Below are positions 1 through 7,713 of a DNA stretch of 27,850 bases, one piece after another; the first letter of the stretch is position 1; every line of letters begins with the position of its first letter. The DNA is from DASWTL01 sp036402155. GTDB taxonomy: Bacteria; Bacteroidota; Bacteroidia; Sphingobacteriales; Sphingobacteriaceae. The notes under the pieces were generated by a model, which worked only from the letters and a program-made list of their open reading frames with translations, had not been told where the DNA came from and did not search any database. The translations under genes and the position numbers were made by a program. The stretch covers positions 1 to 27,850 of the forward strand of contig DASWTL010000274.1 in NCBI GenBank assembly GCA_036402155.1, given 5' to 3'.

Positions 1-1
1 T

Positions 2-814
2 GGGCTAAAATTTTCAAACGGAACACTTCAATATTCCATTTGGCTGGCGGGGAAAAGTAACGCTCTGTTATCAGGTGTATTTCTAGACGATTTTACTTAT
101 CACAGTTATACCTTCAACGACATGATTGGAAGCCAGGGGGTGTCTAAAGAGAAAATGAAAATCGCGATGGATAAGGACAAAGAAATGCGCCTTCAATCAT
201 CAGCCTCTTTTGAATATGCCTGCATTCAGGCACATGTTAAATATACTGTTCATCACGATAAAAGCATTGCAACGCAAGAAGTGTTAAGAGAAAGTGTTTA
301 CAGTGATATCTTACTGGTAAGCGCTGATGAGTCATTTACTCACTTTAATGAAGACCGGCCCTCTGAATTTATCCGGGATCTTTTGGCAGATATACAATGT
401 CCGGTAATGATTATTCCCCGGACATATCAGGAAACACAGAAGGTCGTATTATTATATGATGGAAAGCCATCTTCCGTATTTGCTATAAAAATGTTTAACT
501 ATTTAATGCCCTGGATGCAAAACATTGAAACCGAAGTGGTATCTGTAGTTGATCCAAAAGATAATAGTATTTTACCAGAGAATGATCTGATCAGAGAGTT
601 TGTCAGGTGCCTTTATCCTCAAGCAAAATATACTCTGCTGCATGGTAATGCTGAGGAAAAGATTGTACGGTATCTTAAAGAATGTAATAAAAATGTTTTG
701 GTAGTTCTGGGCGCTTACCGAAGAAGTGCCGTTTCTATGTGGTTTAAAACAAGTATGGCCGATATTCTGATAAAAGAGATAGACATACCATTATTTATAG
801 CGCACAACAAATGA
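2..814 (+). CDS. UspA-type universal stress protein, 5' end outside window
   Basis: Frame 2 is open from the first bases of the window, so the gene starts upstream of it; the Met codon at 122 is internal. The 270 visible residues form two Usp-like halves. The first half ends near residues 125-140 with the QCPVMIIP strand typical of the end of a Usp domain. The second starts at KVVLLYDGKPSS and ends IDIPLFIAHNK. Probably only the first 10-15 residues are missing, because the visible start already matches the first helix and second strand (AGKSNALLSGVFLDDFTY). The nucleotide-binding pattern G-2x-G-9x-G is degenerate in the second half (GAYRRSAVSMWFKTS), so ATP binding is doubtful. A receiver-domain gene follows after 27 bp, probably in the same transcript. 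Family call confident; the stress role is inferred from family and neighbours. Confidence 0.85.
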   Translation, partial: GLKFSNGTLQYSIWLAGKSNALLSGVFLDDFTYHSYTFNDMIGSQGVSKEKMKIAMDKDKEMRLQSSASFEYACIQAHVKYTVHHDKSIATQEVLRESVYSDILLVSADESFTHFNEDRPSEFIRDLLADIQCPVMIIPRTYQETQKVVLLYDGKPSSVFAIKMFNYLMPWMQNIETEVVSVVDPKDNSILPENDLIREFVRCLYPQAKYTLLHGNAEEKIVRYLKECNKNVLVVLGAYRRSAVSMWFKTSMADILIKEIDIPLFIAHNK

Positions 815-841
815 ACAGGTTGTTTCTAAAAACTAAATGAA

Positions 842-1216
842 ATGATGAGGCGGATACTGGTAATTGATGATGATGAAGAACATCGGGAGATCTTGCTTGA
901 AGCATTAACCTATTATAATTTTGAGGTTTACGCGCTGGCAGATGGAAAAAAACTGTTCGAGATAATTGAGACCTTTAACCCCGACCTGGTATTACTTGAT
1001 TATATTTTGCCAGGTGAAAATGGTATGGTATTATGCGAAAAAATAAGAAATAATTTCAATACATCAGCACTGCCTGTTATACTGATATCGGCTTATCTGG
1101 GAGCTCTGGATAATATTAGTTGTTGTAATAAAGTACTGTATAAACCCTTTGATCTGGAGGAGCTTCTTGTAAAAATTAATGAGATATGTTGTGATGAACA
1201 TACTGTGCCTCATTAA
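842..1216 (+). CDS. stand-alone response-regulator receiver protein
   Basis: A 124-residue single receiver (CheY-like) domain with no output domain. The acidic pocket is D9-D10-D11, the phosphoacceptor is D53 (LLDYILPGENG), the switch Ser is S83 and the conserved Lys is K101 (YKPFD). All catalytic positions are intact. Two consecutive ATG codons (842 and 845) could start it and the Shine-Dalgarno is weak. It follows the UspA gene by 27 bp on the same strand and ends 7 bp from the convergent coiled-coil gene. With no output domain it probably acts by protein contact or as a phosphate sink. The PAS kinase at 7714 is a possible donor, but nothing in the sequence proves that. Confidence 0.9.
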   Translation: MMRRILVIDDDEEHREILLEALTYYNFEVYALADGKKLFEIIETFNPDLVLLDYILPGENGMVLCEKIRNNFNTSALPVILISAYLGALDNISCCNKVLYKPFDLEELLVKINEICCDEHTVPH

Positions 1217-1223
1217 ATCAGGT

Positions 1224-1637
1224 CTATTCAACATCCGGTTTCTTTTCTTCAAGTTCGGCCACGAGTTCTAATACATTGTTTCTTATACTCCTGAATTCTT
1301 TTGTCAGAAGTGCGATCTGTTTCTCAAGGATACCGTGATTGTCTTTAACCGATACACTCATGGGTTTTCCGGCATAAACCTCATGCAGGCGATGCATCTG
1401 TTGTTGTAAGTTCTCGCTTACTTTTTCCGTATCTTTTTCAAGATTATTTAAGATCTTACTCTGTTGCTGAAGACTAACGAGATAACTCTCATCTGATAAA
1501 AATGCAGTATGATGAGATACAAGGTCTTTTAAAAACCGAATTTCATTCGAAATATATTCGGTTTCTGATAACCAGGTTTTGGTTAGGACATTAAATTGTG
1601 AAAGTTCTCCGGTTGTTATTGTAGCATTCATATTCAT
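1224..1637 (-). CDS. coiled-coil protein, paralogue of the one at 17915
   Basis: 137 residues, strongly charged and almost wholly helical: heptad-like leucines and many Glu/Lys/Gln, with no signal peptide or membrane segment. The pattern W-L-S-E-x-E-Y-I-x-N-E-I-R-F-L-K-D near residues 22-38 matches W-L-S-D-x-L-F-Y-E-D-E-V-R-F-F-R-N in the 142-residue protein at 17915-18343. Both then continue into long helices that end with a short acidic tail. I do not recognise a named family. Its promoter region is shared with hsp20 and holds an FNR-like dyad (1682-1693) on its side. The context suggests a stress-induced cytoplasmic protein; function unknown. The ATG at 1637 is preceded by no strong ribosome-binding site. 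Confidence 0.75.
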   Translation of the reverse strand: MNMNATITTGELSQFNVLTKTWLSETEYISNEIRFLKDLVSHHTAFLSDESYLVSLQQQSKILNNLEKDTEKVSENLQQQMHRLHEVYAGKPMSVSVKDNHGILEKQIALLTKEFRSIRNNVLELVAELEEKKPDVE

Positions 1638-1650
1638 TTGATTATATCGG

Positions 1651-1693
1651 CTAAAATGGGTGTTATTTAATCATTTATAGATGATTATAATCA
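1651..1693 (-). promoter_or_regulatory. predicted promoter with FNR-like dyad for the coiled-coil gene
   Basis: The dyad TGAT-TATA-ATCA lies at 1682-1693 (centre 1687.5), a perfect match to the TGAY-N4-RTCA core and close to the classical FNR half-sites. Reading leftwards, an octamer CATTTTAG starts 29.5 bp away (1658 to 1651). It matches TAnnTTTR only loosely (two mismatches). No partner dyad is visible 22 bp further upstream, so this is the weakest of the eight predicted promoters. Confidence 0.5.
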
Positions 1694-1734
1694 ATGTTTT
1701 TACAAATAATCACTCTATGTTAACTGATTTTTTC

Positions 1735-1799
1735 TGACCAGAATCATCCCTTGTATTAACCGGTATCAGCAGTCTGTTTCGTAATGTTACTGACCTTTG
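1735..1799 (+). promoter_or_regulatory. predicted hsp20 promoter with tandem FNR-like dyads
   Basis: Dyad TGAC-CAGA-ATCA at 1735-1746 (centre 1740.5) is followed by a degenerate dyad TAAC-CGGT-ATCA at 1757-1768 (centre 1762.5), exactly 22 bp later. The octamer GACCTTTG at 1792-1799 matches the Bacteroidota -7 box TAnnTTTG with one mismatch and begins 29.5 bp after the proximal centre. If the box begins near -12, the two dyads sit at about -41.5 and -63.5. This leaves a leader of about 34 nt before the hsp20 ATG. Confidence 0.65.
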
Positions 1800-1837
1800 A
1801 TTCAACAAATGAATGTTAACTAAATATTTCTAAAATC

Positions 1838-2263
1838 ATGAGCACATTAATTAAATCACCGGGTATGCCTTCATTCAGGTCACTTATGGAAGATTTCTGG
1901 AACAGTGAAAATCTATTTGACAGGTCTATTTTCAGGAGAGATTCATTGCCTGCAGTAAACATTAAAGAAAACGAAAACAGCTTTGAAGTTGAAGTAGCAG
2001 CTCCGGGTTATCAGAAACAAGATTTTAAGATAGATATTCAAAACGGTGTGTTGCACATCAGTGCAGAAACCAAGGATGAAAAATCGGAAGAAGCTGAAAA
2101 TTATACCCGCAAAGAGTTTTCCTACGCATCGTTTAACCGGTCTTTTAGTTTGCCCGAAAATGTAAAAGAAGATAATGTGACTGCAAAATACGATAACGGG
2201 CTTCTTTTGCTAAAGCTTGAAAAGGCTGCAAAACAGCAAGCTAAAGCTATTTCAGTAGAATAA
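1838..2263 (+). CDS. Hsp20 / alpha-crystallin small heat-shock protein
   Basis: 141 residues, normal length for a bacterial small heat-shock protein. A short N-terminal arm (1-37, with SLMEDFWNSENLFDRSIF) precedes the alpha-crystallin domain at about 38-130 (PAVNIKENENSFEVEVAAPGY and, near the end, AKYDNGLLLLKLEK). The C-terminal AISVE provides an I-x-V form of the I-x-I oligomerisation motif. The family holds unfolding proteins without using ATP. The gene stands alone: divergent from the coiled-coil gene, followed 9 bp after its stop by a strong terminator, and preceded by tandem FNR-like dyads. That arrangement suggests control by the local two-component Crp/Fnr regulator; I see no CIRCE element. 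Confidence 0.95.
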   Translation: MSTLIKSPGMPSFRSLMEDFWNSENLFDRSIFRRDSLPAVNIKENENSFEVEVAAPGYQKQDFKIDIQNGVLHISAETKDEKSEEAENYTRKEFSYASFNRSFSLPENVKEDNVTAKYDNGLLLLKLEKAAKQQAKAISVE

Positions 2264-2272
2264 ACTGTCCGG

Positions 2273-2299
2273 GGGTAAAGTTATGCTTTACCCTTTTTT
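2273..2299 (+). terminator. Rho-independent terminator after hsp20
   Basis: Perfect 8-bp stem GGGTAAAG (2273-2280) and CTTTACCC (2286-2293) with a 5-nt loop TTATG, followed at once by six T residues (2294-2299). It starts 10 bp after the hsp20 stop codon. Confidence 0.88.
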
Positions 2300-2323
2300 G
2301 AGTTTATATAAAGAATCTCCGGC

Positions 2324-2388
2324 TGACTAAGATCAGTTTAATTACTGATTACTATCAGCATAAACGATGTGCTGTCACCATAATTTTA
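2324..2388 (+). promoter_or_regulatory. predicted promoter with two perfect FNR-like dyads upstream of the small ORF and Ca2+ genes
   Basis: Dyads TGAC-TAAG-ATCA at 2324-2335 (centre 2329.5) and TGAT-TACT-ATCA at 2346-2357 (centre 2351.5) are 22 bp apart. The second is extended by flanking C and G into the palindrome CTGAT-N4-ATCAG. The octamer TAATTTTA at 2381-2388 fits TAnnTTTR and begins 29.5 bp after the proximal centre. The predicted start of transcription, near 2393, lies just upstream of the 61-codon ORF at 2414. The antiporter/ATPase pair could be read from the same promoter only by passing the hairpin at 2658-2684. Confidence 0.7.
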
Positions 2389-2413
2389 ATTCTCAATTCT
2401 CAATCTTTGTTTT

Positions 2414-2599
2414 ATGTCATTTGCCATTTTTGAAACAGTAGAAATTCATCTGAACTATAATTTTAAGGTTGAAAGCGCATTAATGCGTTTACGTCACAAC
2501 TTCAGGGATAAAGGAAAGGCTGAACAAAAATTTCCTAACCCGGAATTATCAAATTCATCTATCCAGGAACGCAATGCACTTAGAGAAGTATGTGTATAA
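2414..2599 (+). CDS. small unknown protein (61 residues)
   Basis: An ORF of 61 codons with ATG at 2414, basic and without membrane segments or a recognisable domain. By itself it would be doubtful. It is kept because a well-formed regulated promoter (dyads at 2324-2357, box at 2381-2388) predicts transcription from about 2393, giving a short leader of about 20 nt, and because a hairpin with a T tract (2658-2684) follows it. No clear Shine-Dalgarno is seen. It could instead be untranslated leader or a small RNA; coding status is uncertain. Confidence 0.4.
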   Translation: MSFAIFETVEIHLNYNFKVESALMRLRHNFRDKGKAEQKFPNPELSNSSIQERNALREVCV

Positions 2600-2657
2600 G
2601 GAGGAGGATGTTATTGTTTAAAATATTGAAGGGACTTTAAAAGTAATGTTAAAAACC

Positions 2658-2684
2658 CCGGCCAGGGCTTCTGAGGCCGGTTTT
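2658..2684 (+). terminator. possible terminator hairpin
   Basis: Stem CCGGCC (2658-2663) pairs with GGCCGG (2675-2680) across an 11-nt loop, with AAAA-rich sequence before it and TTTT (2681-2684) after it. It could end the transcript of the 61-codon ORF. The short T tract makes it a weak or partial terminator, so some read-through into the calcium genes is possible. A second, separate hairpin lies at 2691-2709 (stem ATGCACG with CGTGCAT, loop TATTT) and has no T tract. Confidence 0.5.
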
Positions 2685-2776
2685 CGCAGCATGCACGTAT
2701 TTCGTGCATCTAATGATCTGTTGTAAATTTAAACCTATATAAAATATATGATGCCAGATAACAATTTAGAGTTATT

Positions 2777-3780
2777 ATGATCTATATATCAGGGTTTGTT
2801 ATCTGTGGTATCATTATATTTTTTGCCGGGCGTAAACTTGCATTTTTGGTGACCAGATAGCTGATATCACAGGAATGGGTAAAGGATGGGTCGGGTTGAT
2901 CATACTGGCTTCAATAACTTCACTTCCTGAACTGATGGTTGGTATTAGCTCTTCGGCTATTGTTGAATCTGCAGATCTGGCCGTAGGAGACATCTTGGGG
3001 AGTTGTGCTTTTAATTTGGGTATTCTTGCGATGCTGGATGCATTTGTTCCAAAACATAAACCATTGTTTGGACTGGCATCACAGAATAATATTCTTGCAG
3101 CCGGGCTTAGCATCATTTTGATGGGAATGGTTGGGATGGCTTTATACTTGCCGGCAGAGATTGTTATAATAACTGGCATTGGGTTGGCCAGTGTTTCTTT
3201 TATTATTATCTACTTTTTTTCTGTTTGGCTGATTTACAAATTCGGTTCGCAAAAAGAAGTCACACAATTGGAACTCCCCCTGCAACAAGAGTATAAAGAA
3301 AAACCCCCTCTGGAAACAAAGCTGCTGCCATTTATTGTTTTTGCCCTGATCATTACCATAGCCGCTATATTGCTGCCATTTTTCACTTCACGGATAGCAG
3401 ATGATATGGGGTTAGATAAAACATTTGCAGGTACTTTGTTTCTTGCTATTTCAACCTCCCTGCCTGAAATTTCTGTGTCCATTGCAGCTGTAAAGATTGG
3501 CGCTATTGATCTTGCTGTTGGAAACTTGTTGGGAAGTAATCTGTTTAATATTTTGATCCTGGCTATTGATGATTTTTTTTATACCAAAGGGTATTTACTA
3601 AAGGATGCCTCTGATGTTAATATTCTTTCGTGTCTGGCCACTATTATTATGACGGCTATTGCAATAATCGGACTTACGTACCGGCTGGAAACAAAACGAT
3701 ATTGGCTTGCCTGGGATGCGCTTCTGATTTTCGGTATCTATATTGTTAATGCGATAGCACTTTATATATTAACGTTATGA
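2777..3780 (+). pseudogene. calcium/sodium antiporter (CaCA family, YrbG-like) with apparent frameshift
   Basis: From ATG 2777 the frame-2 peptide begins MIYISGFVICGIIIFFAGRK, the usual first helix of this family, then reaches a stop at 2852-2854. The rest continues in frame 1: GDQIADITGMGKGWVGL, then the first alpha-repeat (SLPELMVGISSS and GDILGSCAFNLGILA) and the second (TSLPEISVSIAA and GNLLGSNLFNILILA). The frames would join if the run of five T at 2843-2847 had one more T. The gene is therefore a recent single-base frameshift, a phase-variable tract or a sequencing error. The ATG at 2875 would give 301 residues lacking the first helix, so it is unlikely to be the true start. The family exports Ca2+ in exchange for Na+ at the inner membrane. 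The stop overlaps the ATPase start (ATGA), implying translational coupling and a joint calcium-efflux role. Confidence 0.75.
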
Positions 3781-6374
3781 AGTGGTATTTGCGTGATAGC
3801 GATGAGGTGATATCTTTAATGGATTCTTCCCGCAATGGATTAACCCAACAGGCGGTTGAAGACAGGATAGAGATTTACGGTTTAAATAAACTCGAAGACA
3901 AAAAGAAAAAACCCGTCTGGTTATTATTTCTTGACCAGTTTAAAGATTTTATGATATTGGTATTGATTGCCGCCGCCATAATTTCCGGGTTTATGGGGGA
4001 TGTGACAGATGCCATAATTATCCTGATAATAGTATTGCTGAATGCTGTACTTGGCTTTGTTCAGCAATATCGTGCCGAAAAAGCAATGCTGGCGCTGAAG
4101 AAGATGGCAGGCTCGCACTCCAGAGTGATAAGGGATGGCAGCACGGTAGATATTGTCACTTCAGAACTGGTGCCCGGCGATATAGTGGAGCTTGAATCAG
4201 GAAATGTAGTTCCGGCAGATTTAAGACTGATAGAAGCACATGCCCTGCGTGTAGAAGAATCGTCTCTCACCGGCGAATCGGTACCTGTAGATAAGACAAC
4301 TGAAAAACTTAGCCAAAAGGATATCCCTTTAGGCGATCAGTTAAATATGGCTTTTAAAAGCACGCTGGTGGCCAATGGAAGGGGTGTTGGTATTGTAGTG
4401 GATACAGGCATGAATACTGAGATCGGCAGGATAGCCAGTTTGCTTCAGGAAGACGAAGCAGCCACCCCGCTTCAGCAAAGAATGACAGATTTCGGAAAAA
4501 AACTCTCTTATCTGATTCTGGTAATTTGTATTGTATTATTTGTTACAGGACTTTTTCGGGGTGAAAAGCCTGTAGATATGTTGCTTATAGCTATTTCGCT
4601 TGGTGTTGCAGCTATACCCGAGGCGCTACCGGCGCTAATTACGATCTCCCTGGCCCGGGGAGCAAAACGACTGGTGAGACAAAACGCCTTGATTCGCAAA
4701 TTGCCTGCTGTTGAAACCCTCGGCGCCGTATCATTTATATGTACTGATAAAACCGGCACGCTTACCGAGAATAAAATGAAGGTTGTTGAAGTAAGGCCCT
4801 TTGCCGGGGCGCAGAAGATAAATGAGAAGTTAACCCTTCTTGATTGTGCCATGGCAATAAATCATGATGTGAAGCAAACACCTGAAGGTAAGTGGGTAGG
4901 TGATCCTACAGAGGTAGCCATGGTTGAATATGTTGCCGGTCATTTCAATAATGATGTAATTGGACAGCTTCAGGCTGCATTGCCAAGAGTTGCTGAATTG
5001 CCATTTGATTCAGATCGCAAGTGCATGACCACTATTCATCAGTTTAACGGGCAATTTATTGTGGTTTCAAAAGGCGCTGCAGAGACTATTGCTTCTTTAT
5101 TGGATGACCAGGAAGTTGCTGCATCTATTCTGAATGAAACCGCTGATCTATCGGCGAAAGGAATTCGCGTATTAGCTTTTGGGTACAGGCTTCTGCAGCA
5201 TATTGCAGAGCCGGTTAACTTTGATCAAATTGAGAAAGAACTGAGCTTCGCAGGTTTAACAGGCATGATAGATCCTCCCCGGGAAGAAGCAAAAAAGGCT
5301 ATTGAAACATGTCGCTCGGCAGGGATAAAACCTGTTATGATTACAGGAGATCATCAGGAAACCGCTATGGCTATTGCCAGGCAATTGGGTATACTCAGAG
5401 AAAATGACCTTGCCTTATCAGGGCCCGAATTACAGTCCATGACGCGGAACGAACTTTCGGAGAAGATTGAGCGGATAAGCGTATATGCCAGGGTTTCACC
5501 GGAGCAAAAACTCACGATTGTTAGAATGCTTCAATCTAAAAATCATTTTGTTGCAATGACGGGAGACGGGGTTAATGATGCACCTTCGCTTAGAGCAGCG
5601 AATATTGGTGTGGCAATGGGCATCTCAGGCACCGACGTAAGCAAGCAGGCTGCACACATGATTCTGCTGGACGATAATTTTGCGACGATTGTAGGGGCAG
5701 TAAAAGAGGGTAGACGAATTTATGATAATATCCGGAAATTTGTGAAGTATATCATGACCTGCAATGGTGCAGAGATATGGACGATCTTCCTGGCCCCGTT
5801 CCTGGGGCTCCCTATGCCTCTATTGCCTATTCACATCCTCTGGATCAACCTGGTGACGGATGGCTTGCCGGGGCTGGCCCTTTCATCAGAGAAAGCCGAA
5901 GGGGATATTATGACACGGCCTCCCCGTAAGGCAGGAGAGAGCTTGTTTGCCGAAGGCGTAGGCATTCACATCGTGTGGGTAGGCTTGCTTATGGCCGCTG
6001 TTACATTGGGTACGCAAGTGTATGCTCTCTCTTCAGACAAGGCTCACTGGCAAACTATGGTTTTTACTGTATTATCCCTTTCTCAGCTTGGTCATGTATT
6101 TGCCATACGAAGCGATTATGAATCAATATTCAAAAAGGGGGTGTTCACTAATCTGCCTCTTTTGGGTGCCATCGTATTTACATTCTTGCTTCAATTGGGT
6201 GTAATTTATCTGCCTTTTGCCAATAAGATTTTTAAAACACAACCGCTGTCAGTTAGTGAACTTGGTGTTTGCGTATTGCTGGCAACCGTGGTGTTTCATG
6301 CTGTGGAACTTGAAAAATGGATTAAAAGACGAAACATGGCATTTAAAACCTCACAAAGCAACAAAAATAAATAA
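3777..6374 (+). CDS. cation-transporting P-type ATPase, probable Ca2+ pump (IIA type)
   Basis: 865 residues, a normal length for a SERCA/PMR1-like pump. In order: N-terminal cation-ATPase domain (1-70), two helices near 55-95, actuator domain with TGES at about 165-168, transmembrane M4 motif VAAIPEALPALIT, phosphorylation site DKTGTLT with Asp at 324, nucleotide-binding domain, hinge TGDGVNDAP near 595-603, and six C-terminal helices. The M4 motif PEALP in place of the common PEGLP keeps the ion-binding Pro and Glu. M6 (WINLVTDGLPGLAL) keeps the N-x-x-T-D residues that bind Ca2+ in this group. The start codon overlaps the antiporter stop (ATGA). Ca2+ is the best substrate guess; Mn2+ is also possible in this family. 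Confidence 0.92.
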   Translation: MKWYLRDSDEVISLMDSSRNGLTQQAVEDRIEIYGLNKLEDKKKKPVWLLFLDQFKDFMILVLIAAAIISGFMGDVTDAIIILIIVLLNAVLGFVQQYRAEKAMLALKKMAGSHSRVIRDGSTVDIVTSELVPGDIVELESGNVVPADLRLIEAHALRVEESSLTGESVPVDKTTEKLSQKDIPLGDQLNMAFKSTLVANGRGVGIVVDTGMNTEIGRIASLLQEDEAATPLQQRMTDFGKKLSYLILVICIVLFVTGLFRGEKPVDMLLIAISLGVAAIPEALPALITISLARGAKRLVRQNALIRKLPAVETLGAVSFICTDKTGTLTENKMKVVEVRPFAGAQKINEKLTLLDCAMAINHDVKQTPEGKWVGDPTEVAMVEYVAGHFNNDVIGQLQAALPRVAELPFDSDRKCMTTIHQFNGQFIVVSKGAAETIASLLDDQEVAASILNETADLSAKGIRVLAFGYRLLQHIAEPVNFDQIEKELSFAGLTGMIDPPREEAKKAIETCRSAGIKPVMITGDHQETAMAIARQLGILRENDLALSGPELQSMTRNELSEKIERISVYARVSPEQKLTIVRMLQSKNHFVAMTGDGVNDAPSLRAANIGVAMGISGTDVSKQAAHMILLDDNFATIVGAVKEGRRIYDNIRKFVKYIMTCNGAEIWTIFLAPFLGLPMPLLPIHILWINLVTDGLPGLALSSEKAEGDIMTRPPRKAGESLFAEGVGIHIVWVGLLMAAVTLGTQVYALSSDKAHWQTMVFTVLSLSQLGHVFAIRSDYESIFKKGVFTNLPLLGAIVFTFLLQLGVIYLPFANKIFKTQPLSVSELGVCVLLATVVFHAVELEKWIKRRNMAFKTSQSNKNK

Positions 6375-6496
6375 ATATGAAACAAGTAAACTGTAAATAG
6401 TAATATTATTATAAAAATTAAAATAATATAAGTTAATAAGAAATTAATTATATATTAGTAGTTAAAACAATTAGAAATAAAAATTAGTATATTTAA

Positions 6497-6562
6497 TGAC
6501 TGGGATCATTAAAATTTTTGATATTCATCATAGTTGAAATCTACCGGTTTAGCTTACCTTTA
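6497..6562 (+). promoter_or_regulatory. predicted promoter with two perfect FNR-like dyads upstream of the receiver-Crp/Fnr gene
   Basis: Dyads TGAC-TGGG-ATCA at 6497-6508 (centre 6502.5) and TGAT-ATTC-ATCA at 6519-6530 (centre 6524.5) are 22 bp apart. TACCTTTA at 6555-6562 fits TAnnTTTR and begins 30.5 bp after the proximal centre. The box overlaps a short palindrome ACCTTTAAAGGT. The rest of the 250-bp gap from 6375 is very AT-rich and shows nothing else I can name. If the regulator encoded just downstream binds these dyads, the system is autoregulated. Confidence 0.7.
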
Positions 6563-6624
6563 AAGGTGCTAAAGGAAAGTCAGAGCGGATTAATATACGT
6601 CTACCAATATTTAACTTCTGTCTT

Positions 6625-7707
6625 ATGGCCACTATTCTTTTAATCGAGGATGATGAAAATATCAGCCTTAATGTCACAGAGATACTCTGTTTGGCAAAGC
6701 ACAAAATTATTACCGCAGTAAATGGTAAAGAAGGCATTGAATTAGCCAGGGAAATTCACCCCGACCTGATCATCAGTGATGTTATGATGCCGGGTATTGA
6801 TGGTTTTGGTGTGCTGCACATCCTTCAGGAAGATCCTGAAACAAGGGATATCCAGTTTATTTTTCTAACTTCAAAAAGCGAACGTACTGATTTTCGTCAT
6901 GCAATGAATCTTGGAGCTGATGATTTCATCACCAAGCCATTTGAAGGGAGCGATCTGCTTAATGCTGTTGAAAATATTATCCGGAAGAAAACTTTTACTA
7001 ACTCTGTTAAACGCTCAATTATTCCTTCTGAAGAAAATACTTCATCAACCCGGGAAGGTGTTTTTCATGAAGCTTCTTCTGGTAAAGACCCGCTTCAGGC
7101 ACTTTTAGAAACTTGTGAGACCATGCGCTATAACAAAAGGCATGTTATTTATAAAGAAGGCAGCATGCCCCGGTGTTTGTATTTCATTAAATCTGGTAAG
7201 ATTAAAACCTATAAAAGTCATCCGGATGGGAAAGATCTGGTGATTGGTTTGTTCGGTGAGGGAGATTATATGGGATATGCACTTTTGCTCGAAGGTGCAC
7301 GTCATATTGAAACTGCTGAAGTGATCGAAGACTCCGAAGTAATTATGATCCCAAGAAAGAAGATTGAAGATCTGGTAAACAGTAATCCAAAGGTCGGCAG
7401 AAAATTTGTTAATCTGCTTGCTGAGAACTTACTTGAAAAAGAACGCCTGGCATTGGGGCTGGCATATAATACGTTGAGGAAAAAAGTGGCCGAAGCATTA
7501 ATGTCTTTTGATAAAAAGTTTCACACTACCAGGGATGAGAAATTTACGATCAACATTGGAAGGGACGAACTTGCCAGCATTGCAGGCACTGCTACCGAAT
7601 CGCTTATCCGGACGCTTACTGAATTTAAGCAGGAAAATCTGATAGAAATAAACCATGGGGTTATTACTATTATAAATCAAAACCGGTTACAACACCTATT
7701 AAGATAA
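6625..7707 (+). CDS. response regulator: receiver domain fused to a Crp/Fnr transcription factor
   Basis: 360 residues. The receiver domain (1-125) has the acidic pair D9-D10, phosphoacceptor D52 (SDVMMPGIDG), T82 and K104, all intact. After a Ser/Glu-rich linker (126-155) comes a cNMP-binding-like beta-roll (about 160-275: VIYKEGSMPRCLYFIKSGKI, GEGDYMGYALLLEG). The Arg-Ser that holds cAMP phosphate in E. coli CRP is absent (HIETAE here), so cAMP is an unlikely ligand. There is no N-terminal Cys cluster, so it is not an Fe-S FNR. The C-terminal helix-turn-helix (about 310-335) has recognition-helix residues E325 and R329, equivalent to CRP E181/R185 and FNR E209/R213, which read the TGA of their half-sites. 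The PAS kinase gene follows after 6 bp. It is the natural candidate to bind the TGAY-N4-RTCA dyads found across the island. Confidence 0.92.
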   Translation: MATILLIEDDENISLNVTEILCLAKHKIITAVNGKEGIELAREIHPDLIISDVMMPGIDGFGVLHILQEDPETRDIQFIFLTSKSERTDFRHAMNLGADDFITKPFEGSDLLNAVENIIRKKTFTNSVKRSIIPSEENTSSTREGVFHEASSGKDPLQALLETCETMRYNKRHVIYKEGSMPRCLYFIKSGKIKTYKSHPDGKDLVIGLFGEGDYMGYALLLEGARHIETAEVIEDSEVIMIPRKKIEDLVNSNPKVGRKFVNLLAENLLEKERLALGLAYNTLRKKVAEALMSFDKKFHTTRDEKFTINIGRDELASIAGTATESLIRTLTEFKQENLIEINHGVITIINQNRLQHLLR

Positions 7708-7713
7708 TCAGGT

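Noticed and set aside
2600..2640. GGAGGAGG followed by a 10-codon ORF (ATG 2608 to TAA 2640)
   Set aside because: The purine run touches the ATG with no spacer and the peptide is tiny; Bacteroidota rely little on Shine-Dalgarno, so it is probably chance.
2778..2791. TGAT-N6-ATCA resembling the dyad
   Set aside because: The spacer is 6 rather than 4 and it lies inside the antiporter coding sequence at its start codon.
6625..7707. Reading the Crp/Fnr fusion as an oxygen-sensing Fe-S FNR
   Set aside because: The N-terminal cysteine cluster is missing and is replaced by a receiver domain; the few cysteines are scattered.
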